This document shows positions 1 through 10,812 of a stretch of DNA of 64,000 nt, piece after piece. A program made the translations under genes and the position numbers. The first letter of the stretch is position 1, and every line of letters begins with the position of its first letter. This DNA comes from Microbispora sp. H11081. GTDB lineage: Bacteria; Actinomycetota; Actinomycetes; Streptosporangiales; Streptosporangiaceae. The notes under the pieces are model-generated. The model worked only from the letters and a program-made list of their open reading frames with translations. It was not told where the DNA came from and searched no databases. The stretch is taken from the NCBI RefSeq assembly GCF_012999535.1, contig NZ_JABBWV010000008.1, positions 62,001 to 126,000 on the forward strand, given 5' to 3'.

Positions 1-332
1 TAGAGGATCAGTCCGGAGAAGATGGAGGCGTCGCCGAGACGGTCCAGCGTGGAGTCGAGGAAGGCGCCCCATTTGCTCCCATTGCCCGTCATGCGGGCCA
101 GCACGCCGTCCAGGAGGTCGGCGAGCACGAAGAACGTGATGACGAGCGTTCCCGCGAACAGATGCCCGAGCGGGTAGAAGAAGAGAGCCGAGGCCACCAC
201 GCCGAGCGTGCCGATCGCTGTGATCACGTCAGGCGAGATCCCGCGGCGGGCGAGGGCCCGCCCCAGGGGGGTCATGACTCGGGTGACGGCGGGGCGCAGG
301 ATGTTCAACATCGCCGTCCGATCGTAGGCCAT
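1..332 (-). CDS. pgsA: phosphatidylinositol phosphate synthase, 3' end missing
   Basis: CDP-alcohol phosphatidyltransferase that would transfer the phosphatidyl group of CDP-diacylglycerol to inositol 1-phosphate in the inner membrane, the first step toward phosphatidylinositol and its mannosides. The 110 visible residues are the N-terminal part. The family signature D-G-x2-A-R-x8-G-x3-D-x3-D is complete (DGVLAR, then GAFLDSTLD). The leader (LRPAVTRVMTPLGRALARRG) resembles mycobacterial PgsA1. The ATG at 332 lies 12 bases after a GAGGTG ribosome site; an internal ATG at 311 is possible. In many actinobacteria thrS, a HIT gene and pgsA are adjacent and are followed by pimA. Here HIT and thrS lie at 6.8-10.4 kb on the same strand. 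The stop codon is outside the window. Confidence 0.9.
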   Translation of the reverse strand, partial: MAYDRTAMLNILRPAVTRVMTPLGRALARRGISPDVITAIGTLGVVASALFFYPLGHLFAGTLVITFFVLADLLDGVLARMTGNGSKWGAFLDSTLDRLGDASIFSGLIL

Positions 333-593
333 CCGGCGCCGCCGCACCTCGCAAGCGCATTCGCCGAAAAGTCTTGTGATATGCGCCACATGGGTAAAGG
401 GTGAAGAGCACGCGCCCGCAGGACCGCCCGGAGATGTCACGGAGGTGAACCCGCCGTACCGCAGGACGCACGGCGGGCACGGACGTGGTCGTGAGAGGGC
501 GAGCCCCCGGGTGCGGACAGCGACGGCACGAGCGGCCGGCGCGGGGTGCGTGCCACGCGCCCATCCCGACCGCTCCGAGATTCGGGAGGCGAT

Positions 594-2726
594 GTGGCCG
601 AAAGATCAACCGGCGCGACAACAGGGGCCGCGGGCAGGGCACCCGTGGCCGATCGGCCGGACATGGTGCGCAATGTCGTGCTGGTCGGCCATTCAGGGGC
701 CGGGAAGACCACGCTGGTCGAGGCGCTGCTCGCGGAGACGGGCACCATCCAGCGTTCCGGCCGGGTCGAAGACGGCACCACGGTCAGCGACTTCGACGAG
801 GTCGAGATGCGCCAGCAGCGCTCGGTCAACCTGTCGGTCGCCCCCGTCGTACACAACGGCTACAAAATCAACTTCCTGGACACCCCCGGGTACGCCGACT
901 TCGTCGGCGACCTGCGGGCCGGGCTGCGCGCGGCCGACGCGGCGCTGTTCGTCGTCTCCGCCGCCGACGGAGTGGACGGGCTCACCCGGATGCTCTGGGA
1001 GGAGTGCGCGCTCGTCCGGATGCCCCGCGCCGTGGTCATCACCAAGATCGACCACCAGCGCGCCAACTTCGACGAGGTCCTCGCCACCTGCCAGGACGCA
1101 TTCGGCGACGGCGTGGCGCCGCTCTACCTGCCGGTGGACGGCACCGGGCTGCTCGGGCTGCTGTCGCAGCGGCTGTTCGACTACAGCGGCGGCGGCAGGA
1201 CCGAGTTGGAGCCGGACGACGACCAGCTCGCGCTCATCGAGCAGTACCGCGGCGACCTCATCGAGGGGATCATCCAGGAGAGCGAGGACGAGACCCTCAT
1301 GGACCGCTACCTCTCCGGCGAGACGATCGACACCAAGGTGCTGATCGACGACCTGGAGAAGGCGGTCGCGCGGGCCGGCTTCTATCCGGTCCTCGCCACC
1401 GCTCCCGGCGTCGGCCTTATGGAGCTCCTGGAGATCGTCACACAGGGCTTCCCATCGCCGCTGGAGCACACGCTGCCGAAGATCACCGGGATCGACGGCA
1501 AGCCGTGCCGGGAGATCACCGCCGACCCGGACGGCCCGCTCGTGGCCGAGGTCGTGAAGACCACGAGCGACCCGTACGTCGGGCGGATCAGCCTGGTCCG
1601 GGTCTTCTCCGGCACCCTGCGGCCCGACATGACCGTGCACGTCTCCGGCCACGGCCTGGCCGAACGCGGGCACGAGGACCACGACGTCGACGAGCGGGTG
1701 GGCGCGCTGTCGTCGCCGCTGGGCAAGCTCCAGCGGACCGTGGGCAAGTGCGTCGCGGGGGACATCTGCGCGGTCGCCAAGCTGTCGCGGACCGAGACGG
1801 GCGACACGCTGTCCGACAAGGACGACCCGCTGCTGGTCGAGGCATGGACAATGCCCGAGCCGCTCCTGCCGGTGGCGATCAGGGCCAGGTCGAAGGCCGA
1901 CGAGGACAAGCTCAGTCAGGCCCTGAGCCGCCTGGTCGCGGAGGACCCGACCCTGCGGCTGGAGAACAACGCGGAGACCCGCCAGCTCGTGCTGTGGTGC
2001 ATGGGCGAGGCGCACGCCGACGTCCTGCTCGACCGGCTGGCCAAACGGCACGGCGTCGAGGTCGAGAAGATCGACCTGCGGGTGCCGCTGCGGGAGACGT
2101 TCGCCGGCAAGGCGCAGGGCATGGGACGCAACGTCAAGCAGACCGGCGGCCACGGCCAGTACGCGATCTGCCATGTCGAGGTCGAGCCGCTGCCGTCGGG
2201 CGGCGGGTTCGAGTTCGTCGACAAGATCGTCGGCGGGGTGGTCCCGAGACAGTTCATCCCGTCCGTGGAGAAGGGCGTGCGGGCGCAGATGGAGCGCGGG
2301 GTCGTCGCCGGCTATCCGATGGTCGACGTCCGCGTCACGCTCTACGACGGCAAGGCCCACTCGGTCGACTCGTCCGACATGGCCTTCCAGATCGCCGGCC
2401 AGCTCGCGCTCAGGGACGCCGCGTCCAAGGTGGCGACGCACCTGCTCGAACCGGTGGACGAGGTGTCGGTCCTCGTGGCGGACGACTACGTCGGAGCCGT
2501 GATGTCCGACCTGTCCTCCCGCCGTGGCCGGGTGCTCGGCACCGAGCCGGTCGGCGCGGGCCGCACGCTGGTGCGCGCCGAGGTGCCGCAACTGGAGATC
2601 ACCCGGTACGCGATCGACCTGCGCTCGCTGTCCCACGGGGCGGGCACGTTCACCCGTTCCTTCCTGCGGTACGAGCCCCTGCCCGCGCACCTGGCCGACA
2701 AGGTCGCCGCGGCGGGCGAGCAGTAG
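594..2726 (+). CDS. elongation factor G-like protein (EF-G2 type)
   Basis: Translational GTPase paralogue of EF-G, 710 residues. G1 is GHSGAGKT (about residues 32-39), G3 is DTPGYADF, and G4 is TKID in place of the usual NKxD. Domains II to V follow at normal EF-G length, with FIPSVEKGV and a GHGQY element in domain IV. Actinobacteria commonly carry such a second EF-G (FusA2/EF-G2). Work on the mycobacterial protein reported nucleotide binding but no ribosome-stimulated GTPase, so its role is unclear. I chose the GTG at 594 because GGGAGG ends four bases upstream; a GTG at 546 would add 16 residues without a ribosome site. It is divergent from pgsA across 261 bp and is followed by a strong hairpin. 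Confidence 0.9.
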   Translation: MAERSTGATTGAAGRAPVADRPDMVRNVVLVGHSGAGKTTLVEALLAETGTIQRSGRVEDGTTVSDFDEVEMRQQRSVNLSVAPVVHNGYKINFLDTPGYADFVGDLRAGLRAADAALFVVSAADGVDGLTRMLWEECALVRMPRAVVITKIDHQRANFDEVLATCQDAFGDGVAPLYLPVDGTGLLGLLSQRLFDYSGGGRTELEPDDDQLALIEQYRGDLIEGIIQESEDETLMDRYLSGETIDTKVLIDDLEKAVARAGFYPVLATAPGVGLMELLEIVTQGFPSPLEHTLPKITGIDGKPCREITADPDGPLVAEVVKTTSDPYVGRISLVRVFSGTLRPDMTVHVSGHGLAERGHEDHDVDERVGALSSPLGKLQRTVGKCVAGDICAVAKLSRTETGDTLSDKDDPLLVEAWTMPEPLLPVAIRARSKADEDKLSQALSRLVAEDPTLRLENNAETRQLVLWCMGEAHADVLLDRLAKRHGVEVEKIDLRVPLRETFAGKAQGMGRNVKQTGGHGQYAICHVEVEPLPSGGGFEFVDKIVGGVVPRQFIPSVEKGVRAQMERGVVAGYPMVDVRVTLYDGKAHSVDSSDMAFQIAGQLALRDAASKVATHLLEPVDEVSVLVADDYVGAVMSDLSSRRGRVLGTEPVGAGRTLVRAEVPQLEITRYAIDLRSLSHGAGTFTRSFLRYEPLPAHLADKVAAAGEQ

Positions 2727-2734
2727 CCCGATCC

Positions 2735-2770
2735 GAGCCCCGGCGGCCCGCCTCCCCGCCGCCGGGGCTC
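2735..2770 (+). terminator. rho-independent-type hairpin after EF-G2
   Basis: A perfect 13-bp stem (GAGCCCCGGCGGC paired with GCCGCCGGGGCTC) with a 10-base loop begins eight bases after the EF-G2 stop codon. There is no long T tract, as is usual in high-GC actinomycetes. Confidence 0.8.
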
Positions 2771-2961
2771 CGTCGTGTCCGCGCACTTCACCGGCGCCTT
2801 TTCCGGTGGCCGGGTTTCGCATTCCCGCCGTAAGGGGAGTCCCGTTAGGTGCCCCGCGTCACACGTGCATCACAAGTGCATTTCGTTTTTCTGGCTAAAC
2901 CATTCTTTTGCCGATGTAAGACTTATGGCCGGACTTACTGGCAAATCAGAGGGGTAGCCAC

Positions 2962-4563
2962 GTGACCGACCGGGGACAGGTCATCCGTCCGCTGATCGCG
3001 ACCACCGTCATCGCCGCGGTCGCGGTCGGGGCCGCCTACACGTTCGGCCCCGACGCCCAGGCCGAGAAGGTCGCCGCGGGCAAGGCCGGCCGTACGACGG
3101 CGCCGAAGGCGCAGCAGGCCAGGGCCGAGACGCTCACCGCCGCCGACACCTGCGCCGTCAGCGCGCGATATCCCAAGCGCCAGCTGAGGGGCGTCTGGGT
3201 CGCCACCGTGCACAATCTCGACTGGCCGTCGAAGCCGGGGCTGCCGCCCGACCGGCAGAAGGCCGAATACGTGAAAATCCTCGACAACGCCGTCAAGAGC
3301 CGCCTGAACGCCGTGTTCTTCCAGGTCCGGCCCGCCTCCGACGCGATCTACCGCTCGCCGCTCGAGCCGTGGTCCCAGTGGCTCACCGGCGCGGCGGGCC
3401 AGGACCCGGGCTGGGACCCGCTGCCGTTCCTGGTCGAGGAGGCCCACAAGCGCGGCCTGCAGTTCCACGCGTGGTTCAACCCCTACCGGGCGGCCGACTC
3501 GGCCTCCTCGAAGCTGCCCGCCCAGCACCCGGCGCGGCTGCACCCCGACTGGACCGTCAGGCACGAGGGCAAGCTGTACTACAACCCCGGCCTGCCGCAG
3601 GTGCGCGACTGGGTGACCAAGGTCGTGACCGACGTCGTCAAGCGCTACGACGTCGACGGCGTCCACTTCGACGACTACTTCTACCCCTACCCCGGGCAGG
3701 GCACGCGGTTCGCCGACCAGGCCGCGTACAAGAAGTACGGCAAGGGCCTGCCGCTCGCCGACTGGCGGCGGCGCAACGTGAACCAGCTGGTCGCCCAGGT
3801 CTCGCAGGCGGTCCACTCGGCCAAGCCGCACACCGTGTTCGGGATCAGCCCGTTCGGCATCTGGCGCAATAAGGCCCAGGACCCGGCGGGCTCGGCCACC
3901 AAGGGCATGTCGGCCTACGACTCGATCTACGCGGACGCCAAGGCGTGGATCAAGGCGGGCTCGGTCGACTACGTGATGCCACAGCTCTACTGGCCCCGCG
4001 GGTTCGCCGCGGCCGACTACTCGGTGCTCGCCAAGTGGTGGGCCGACGCGGTGAAGGGCACCGCCGTCGACCTCTACATCGGGCAGGCCCTCTACCGCGT
4101 GGGGGCCGCCGACACCCCCGCCTGGACCAGGCCGGGCGAGCTGCCCGCGCACCTCACGCTGAACCGCGAGTATCCGGAGATCTCGGGCGACGTCTACTTC
4201 AGCGCCGCGCAACTCGCGAAGAACCCGCTCGGCGTGCTCGACCGGATCGTGAAGAGCCACTACACCCGCCCGGCGCTGCCGCCGGTGCTCAGGGCGAGTT
4301 CCACGCCGCCCGTCGCCCCTCGCGGGGTGAAGGCCTCCGGCGGGAGGCTGACGTGGCAGGCCCAGCCGGGCGCGCAGGCGTACGCGGTCTACCGGGTGAC
4401 GGGCGGCAAGGACGCCACCTGCGCGACGGCGGACGCGCGCAACCTGGTGGCGGTCGTGCCGGCCTCCGGCGCCCCGTCGTACGCCGCCGGCGGCTCCGGC
4501 GCCTACTACGTCACCACGGTCGACCGCCTCGGCAACGAGAGCCCGGCGACCCGGGCGGGCTGA
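2962..4563 (+). CDS. secreted family 10-like glycosylhydrolase (DUF187/GHL10)
   Basis: Predicted exported or membrane-anchored glycosidase of 533 residues. A hydrophobic segment near residues 9-27 (IRPLIATTVIAAVAVGAAY) acts as signal or anchor. The DUF187/GHL10 TIM-barrel begins near residue 72 with LRGVWVATVHNLDW and continues through FFQVRPASDAIYRS, FHAWFNPYRA and VDGVHFDDYFYP, all typical of the family. A fibronectin type III-like segment (about 443-533) closes the protein. A characterised relative, E. coli DigH/YngK, cuts peptide-free peptidoglycan strands, so a wall-remodelling role is likely but inferred. The GTG at 2962 follows AGAGGGGT by six bases. The 2771-2961 leader is AT-richer than its surroundings and probably holds the promoter. 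Confidence 0.85.
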   Translation: MTDRGQVIRPLIATTVIAAVAVGAAYTFGPDAQAEKVAAGKAGRTTAPKAQQARAETLTAADTCAVSARYPKRQLRGVWVATVHNLDWPSKPGLPPDRQKAEYVKILDNAVKSRLNAVFFQVRPASDAIYRSPLEPWSQWLTGAAGQDPGWDPLPFLVEEAHKRGLQFHAWFNPYRAADSASSKLPAQHPARLHPDWTVRHEGKLYYNPGLPQVRDWVTKVVTDVVKRYDVDGVHFDDYFYPYPGQGTRFADQAAYKKYGKGLPLADWRRRNVNQLVAQVSQAVHSAKPHTVFGISPFGIWRNKAQDPAGSATKGMSAYDSIYADAKAWIKAGSVDYVMPQLYWPRGFAAADYSVLAKWWADAVKGTAVDLYIGQALYRVGAADTPAWTRPGELPAHLTLNREYPEISGDVYFSAAQLAKNPLGVLDRIVKSHYTRPALPPVLRASSTPPVAPRGVKASGGRLTWQAQPGAQAYAVYRVTGGKDATCATADARNLVAVVPASGAPSYAAGGSGAYYVTTVDRLGNESPATRAG

Positions 4564-4680
4564 CCCTGGTCCGGCGTGTCCTCCAGCCCTGCGCGTTCGG
4601 CGTCATAGCTGCGCGGGAGCAGCGGGTCCGATAACGTGGTCGCACGTTTTCCCAAGATCATGTTCGGGGCTGGGGGTCCG

Positions 4681-6792
4681 GTGAGAGGCACGTGGGTGAA
4701 GCACGCGCTCGTCGCCGTCGTGTTCGGCGTGTCGGTCCTGGTCCTCGCCCCGGCGGCGTCCGCCGGAGCCGCGGCGGCGCCGCATGGTAGTGGCGGGGCG
4801 TCCGCCGGGGAGCGGGTGGTGCTCGTCGGCATCCCCGGACTGATGTGGAGCGACGTCACCCCGGACGGCACCCCGAACCTGTGGCGGCTCGCCGGCGACT
4901 CCGCCCTCGGCTCGCTGTCCGTGCGGGCCGTGCGCAAGGACACCTGCCCGTACGACGCGTGGCTCACGGTCTCGGCCGGGGTGCGGTCTGCGGTGGGCGG
5001 GGGATGCGGCATGGCGCCCACCCCCGAGAAGGACGGCGAGGGGGCGGCGATCCCCGCGTTCTCCTGGCTGTGGGAGGTGCGGGGGCAGCGTGACGCGGGC
5101 GCGCTCGGGCAGGCCCTGCACGCGGCCGGGCGCACGACGATGGCCGTCGGCCCGGGAGCCGCGCTCGCCCTGGCCGACCGTCAGGGCAGGGTGGACGTCT
5201 ACGCCGCCTCACCGGCCGAGGTCACCGAGTGGTCGCGCGGCGACGTGGTCGCCGTGGAGATCCCCGACCTCATCGCGCCCTACATCACCGGCGACCGGCT
5301 GACCGACGCGGCAGAAAGCCTGTCCGCCGGAGCCCGGCGGGAGGCGGCCCGGGCCGCCGACGCGAGGCTCGGGTCGGTCCTGCCGCGGCTAGGCCCCGCG
5401 ACGGTGCTGGTCGCCGGGCTCTCCGACCACGGTTCCGTCCCCCACCTCAGAGCCGCCCTGCTGCACGCCCCGGGCGGCGGAGCGGCGGGGACCCTCGGCG
5501 CCCGCTCCACGCACCGGGACGACATGATCATCCTGCCCGATCTCACCGCCACGATTTTGGCCACGGCCGGGGTGGCCGCTCCCCCGGCCGTCATCGGCGT
5601 GCCGGTCGAGACCCACGCGTCCGGCGCGACCCTGGACGAGCGCGTCGAGGCCCTGCGCACCGCCGACGTGGCCGGGCAGACGATCCGTGACATGACCGGC
5701 GTCTTCTTCACCACGCTCGCCGTGCTCCAGGTGCTCTTCTACGTCATCGCGTTCGTGCTGCTGCGCCGCCGTGACGGGCTGTCCGCCGTACGGGCCGCCG
5801 CCGTCCTGCTCGCCGCGATCCCCGTCTCGACCTACCTCGTCAACCTCACGCCGTGGGCCCGTTCGGCGCAGCCCGCGCTGACGCTCTTCGCCTCGGTCGC
5901 CGTGATCGCCGCGGCGCTCGCCGTGGCGGCCCTCGCGGGGCCGTGGCGGCGCGGCGTGCTCGGACCGCTGACCGTGATCGCCGCGGTGACCTCGGCCGTG
6001 CTGCTCTGCGACCTGCTGACCGGCACCCCCCTGCAGCTCAACAGCCTGATGGGCTACACGGGCGTGGTCGGCGCCCGCTACTACGGCCTGGGGAACATCC
6101 CGTTCGCGCTGCTCGCCACGGCCGTGCTGCTCGTCACCACCTCCGCCGCCGACCGGCTGGTCAGGACCGGCCGCAAGGGCGTCGCGGTGACCCTGGTCGC
6201 CGCGCTCGGCGCCTTCGCGATGCTGCTCGACGGCTGGCCCGGCGTCGGCAGCGACTTCGGCGGCGTCATCGCCTTCGTGCCGGGCATCGCGGTCACCGCG
6301 ATGATCGTGGCGGGCAGGCGGGTCTCGATCGTCAAGCTGGGCGCCTTCTGCGTCGCGGGCGGCCTGCTGGTGATGGCCATCGCCTATCTCGACTACCTGC
6401 GTCCCCCGGCCGGCCAGACCCACCTCGGCCGCTTCGTGGGCCAGGTCGTCGACGGCACGTTCCTGCCAGTGATCACCCGCAAGCTCGGCGCGATGCTGTC
6501 CACGCTGCTCAGTCCCAACCTGATGCCCGTAGTGATCGCCGCGTTCGCGTTCCTCGTCTTCGCGCTGCTGCGGCCGGGGGCCGCGAGCGCCGGGGTGCTG
6601 CCGATCGCGTTCGAACGGGCGCCCATGCTGAAGGCCGGACTGATCGGCGCGCTCGTGAGCGGGCTGGTCGGCATGCTCGTCAACGACTCGGGGGCCGCGG
6701 TGCTGTCCATGGCCCTCGCCCTGGCCGTGCCGCTCGTCCTCAGCGCGGGCATCCGCGCCCTGCAGTACGCCGAACCGGCCCCCGCCGCCTGA
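4681..6792 (+). CDS. polytopic membrane protein with phosphatase-superfamily-like ectodomain
   Basis: Membrane protein of 703 residues that I cannot assign to a characterised family. A signal peptide (about 1-30) leads to an extracytoplasmic domain of roughly 310 residues. Features such as TPNLWRLAGDSALGSLSVR and MIILPDLTATILATAGV recall alkaline-phosphatase or sulfatase-superfamily proteins. The second half has about eleven hydrophobic segments, so the layout is an outer domain on a transporter-like membrane core. A role in envelope polymer or lipid modification is a guess. The GTG at 4681 follows a GGGG-rich ribosome site and gives a clean signal peptide; a GTG at 4636 would add 15 residues. 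It starts 117 bp after the DUF187 gene and may be co-transcribed with it. Confidence 0.7.
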   Translation: MRGTWVKHALVAVVFGVSVLVLAPAASAGAAAAPHGSGGASAGERVVLVGIPGLMWSDVTPDGTPNLWRLAGDSALGSLSVRAVRKDTCPYDAWLTVSAGVRSAVGGGCGMAPTPEKDGEGAAIPAFSWLWEVRGQRDAGALGQALHAAGRTTMAVGPGAALALADRQGRVDVYAASPAEVTEWSRGDVVAVEIPDLIAPYITGDRLTDAAESLSAGARREAARAADARLGSVLPRLGPATVLVAGLSDHGSVPHLRAALLHAPGGGAAGTLGARSTHRDDMIILPDLTATILATAGVAAPPAVIGVPVETHASGATLDERVEALRTADVAGQTIRDMTGVFFTTLAVLQVLFYVIAFVLLRRRDGLSAVRAAAVLLAAIPVSTYLVNLTPWARSAQPALTLFASVAVIAAALAVAALAGPWRRGVLGPLTVIAAVTSAVLLCDLLTGTPLQLNSLMGYTGVVGARYYGLGNIPFALLATAVLLVTTSAADRLVRTGRKGVAVTLVAALGAFAMLLDGWPGVGSDFGGVIAFVPGIAVTAMIVAGRRVSIVKLGAFCVAGGLLVMAIAYLDYLRPPAGQTHLGRFVGQVVDGTFLPVITRKLGAMLSTLLSPNLMPVVIAAFAFLVFALLRPGAASAGVLPIAFERAPMLKAGLIGALVSGLVGMLVNDSGAAVLSMALALAVPLVLSAGIRALQYAEPAPAA

Positions 6793-6825
6793 CGGGGGCT
6801 CCGGCGGCGGGGCCGTACGGGCCGG

Positions 6826-7377
6826 TCAGGAGGTGGCGGGCCAGGCGTCGGCGAGCAGGTCGCGGGTGTCGCGGAGCAACTGCGGCAGTACCTTGGTGCG
6901 CCCGACCACCGGCATGAAGTTGGTGTCGCCGCCCCACCGGGGCACGACGTGCTGGTGGAGGTGGGCGGCGATGCCCGCGCCCGCCACGCCGCCCAGGTTC
7001 ATGCCGACGTTGAAGCCCTGCGCCCCGCTCGCCTTGCGCAGCGCCTGCGTCGCGCGCTTGGTGAACTCGGCCAGCTCGGCGGTCTCGGGTCCGTCGAGGT
7101 CGGCGTAGTCGGACACGTGCCGGTAGGGGCAGACCATCAGGTGCCCGGAGTTGTACGGGTAGAGGTTGAGGACGGCGAACACGGCCGATCCCCTGGCCAC
7201 GATCAGCCCGTCCTCGTCGGGCAGCGCGGGAATCTCACAGAACGGGCAGCCGTCGTCCGCGCCGGACCCGCTGGGCTTGTTCTCGCCCTTGATGTAGGCC
7301 ATCCGGTGCGGGGTCCACAGGCGCTGGAAGCTGTCGGGAACCCCGGCGCCGGCCTGCTCGATCGGCTCTGAATCCAC
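6826..7377 (-). CDS. HIT-family hydrolase, probable Ap4A phosphorylase
   Basis: Cytoplasmic nucleotide-binding enzyme of 183 residues. The HIT motif is HLHQHVVPRW with the catalytic central histidine, and a CPFCEI pair plus upstream residues can form the zinc site seen in this subgroup. LWTPHRMAYI near the N terminus is typical of the actinobacterial protein next to thrS; its mycobacterial counterpart acts on diadenosine tetraphosphate by phosphorolysis. The GTG at 7377 is preceded by GGAGGG with ten bases between. The reading frame stays open upstream into the Asp23 region, but that extension is antisense to another gene and unrelated to HIT proteins. The gene belongs to the thrS-HIT-pgsA neighbourhood, interrupted here by three genes of opposite orientation. 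Confidence 0.88.
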   Translation of the reverse strand: MDSEPIEQAGAGVPDSFQRLWTPHRMAYIKGENKPSGSGADDGCPFCEIPALPDEDGLIVARGSAVFAVLNLYPYNSGHLMVCPYRHVSDYADLDGPETAELAEFTKRATQALRKASGAQGFNVGMNLGGVAGAGIAAHLHQHVVPRWGGDTNFMPVVGRTKVLPQLLRDTRDLLADAWPATS

Positions 7378-7627
7378 GGTCGTGCTTCCCTCCGGTTCGT
7401 CCCCTGCGCCAGGTCGCCGCCTCGGCCGCCCGCACGACGGCACAGCGACGGCACGGCAGCAGCATATGACCACGGGGATCTCTCCTCGCCCGCCGGGTTG
7501 ACCCGGAGCGGATGCGGCTCCCCGGCGACTCCTGTGAGCGGGCGGATCAGCGCAGACGCCGGACGAATCGGTTGATCGTCGGGCAGAATGCACCTGCCGG
7601 ACGCCCCCACCCTTATGGAGCCGTGAG

Positions 7628-8296
7628 ATGAGCGAGGCCGCCGCCGTCGAGGAACGGATGGAAGAGCAGGTCGGCGCGTACGCCGGGGACGGCCTCGGCG
7701 ACCCGGCCGTGGAGCCCTCCGCGCCCGCTGAGGCTGAGACGTCGGCGGTGGCCGAGAATCCGGCGGAGACCGGGACGTCCGCGGTGACCGAGGCTCCGGC
7801 GGAGACCGGGACGTCCGCGGTGACCGAGGCTCCGGCGGAGACCGGGACGTCCGCGGTGACCGAGGCTCCGGCGGTGACCGGGACGCAGGCGGAGACGTCG
7901 CGGCCCGGCGCTCCGGCCGCGAACGTCCTCAAGGGCCGCATCAGGGTCGCCGACGAGGTGGTCGAGAAGGTCGCCGCGCTGGCCGCCCTGGAGATCCCCG
8001 GCGTCGCCGACCTGGGCGGTGACCTCGAGCGCGCCTTCGAATCCGTACGGGACCGGATCGGCGTGGGGACCAAGCGGGCCACGCAGGGCGTACGGGCCAC
8101 GATCAAGGATCAGCAGGTCTCCGTCGACGTGACCATCGTCATCGTGTACGGCCACGTCGTCATGGACGTCGCCACCGAGGTAAAGGTCAACGTCGCGCGG
8201 TCGGTGAGCCGCATGCTCGGCATGCTCGTGGTCGAGGTCAACGTCACCGTCGACGACGTCCGCCTCCCCGGCGACACGGACGGCGCCCCCGCCTGA
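7628..8296 (+). CDS. Asp23/Gls24 family envelope stress protein with N-terminal repeats
   Basis: The C-terminal half (from about residue 98, VLKGRIRVADEVVEKVAALA) is a complete Asp23/Gls24 domain with the alternating hydrophobic strands SVDVTIVIVYG and VNVTVDDV. Members associate with the cell envelope and are linked to stress or wall homeostasis; their chemistry is unknown. The N-terminal 98 residues are acidic and low in complexity, with four 12-residue repeats of the type AVTEAPAETGTS that look like a flexible linker or tether. No signal or membrane segment is visible. The ATG at 7628 has a GGAG ribosome site eight bases upstream. It lies alone between HIT and thrS in the opposite orientation. 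Confidence 0.85.
   Translation: MSEAAAVEERMEEQVGAYAGDGLGDPAVEPSAPAEAETSAVAENPAETGTSAVTEAPAETGTSAVTEAPAETGTSAVTEAPAVTGTQAETSRPGAPAANVLKGRIRVADEVVEKVAALAALEIPGVADLGGDLERAFESVRDRIGVGTKRATQGVRATIKDQQVSVDVTIVIVYGHVVMDVATEVKVNVARSVSRMLGMLVVEVNVTVDDVRLPGDTDGAPA
7745..7888 (+). repeat. four tandem 36-bp in-frame repeats
   Basis: Units at 7745-7780, 7781-7816, 7817-7852 and 7853-7888 encode a 12-residue A/E/T/P-rich repeat inside the Asp23-family gene. Units two and three are identical; the first and last have diverged slightly. Confidence 0.95.
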
Positions 8297-8427
8297 GGAC
8301 GACGGCCGGACCGTGGACGGATCCGTCCTTTGGGCACGATCGGTGCGGGGCGAGGGCCTCGGCGGGAACGCGGGCACCCCATTGCGGAGTGACCGCGTTC
8401 CGGCCGGACACGGACGGCCGCGGGTGA

Positions 8428-10404
<1,977 letters not shown>

Positions 10405-10543
10405 GGTTGCTCCTTAGGACGGATGATCGTGGATCTCGGTGGCCGTGCCCACATGAGGCTGCGGCTCCGGTCGCATCCGATGCTACCGGTGCCGCCACCC
10501 CATATTGGTGACCATTCTCCCCACCCCTCCCCTCCCCCCGCGC

Positions 10544-10786
10544 GTGATCTTGCAGTTTGTCGCAGGCATGCCGTCCGAGGTGCGCGTTGATGCTTGGTGA
10601 CCTTGCACTCTTCCGTACGGCGAGCCCGCTACCAGCGGAAACATCTTCCGTGATCATGCACTCGCGTACTGCAAGATCACGGATCGCATAAGGGCAGGTC
10701 ACGCGGCGAACATCCCGTCACACTGCAAGATCACGGACGGTGACGCCGCAGGTCACAGCCATTCGTGCGACAAACTACAAGATCAC
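10544..10786. repeat. symmetrical cluster of short inverted repeats upstream of thrS
   Basis: The 408-bp space between phosphoketolase and thrS holds six copies of an 11-base motif, TGCAAGATCAC or close variants. Three are in minus orientation (10544-10554, 10597-10607, 10650-10660), followed by three in plus orientation (10670-10680, 10724-10734, 10776-10786). The outermost copies extend into a 21-base inverted pair (10544-10564 with 10766-10786) with one mismatch. The rest of the space shows no gene. It could be a miniature inverted-repeat element or a multi-site regulatory region for thrS. Confidence 0.8.
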
Positions 10787-10812
10787 GGTGGTTGGTGTGG
10801 TTGGGGGTGGGG

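Noticed and set aside
2775..2957. Small 60-residue frame upstream of the DUF187 gene
   Set aside because: It lies over the terminator flank and the AT-rich promoter region and has no ribosome site.
6826..8106. Upstream extension of the HIT gene to a protein of over 420 residues
   Set aside because: The extra part is antisense to the Asp23-family gene, mirrors its repeats, and has no relation to HIT proteins; the GTG at 7377 with GGAGGG gives the normal length.
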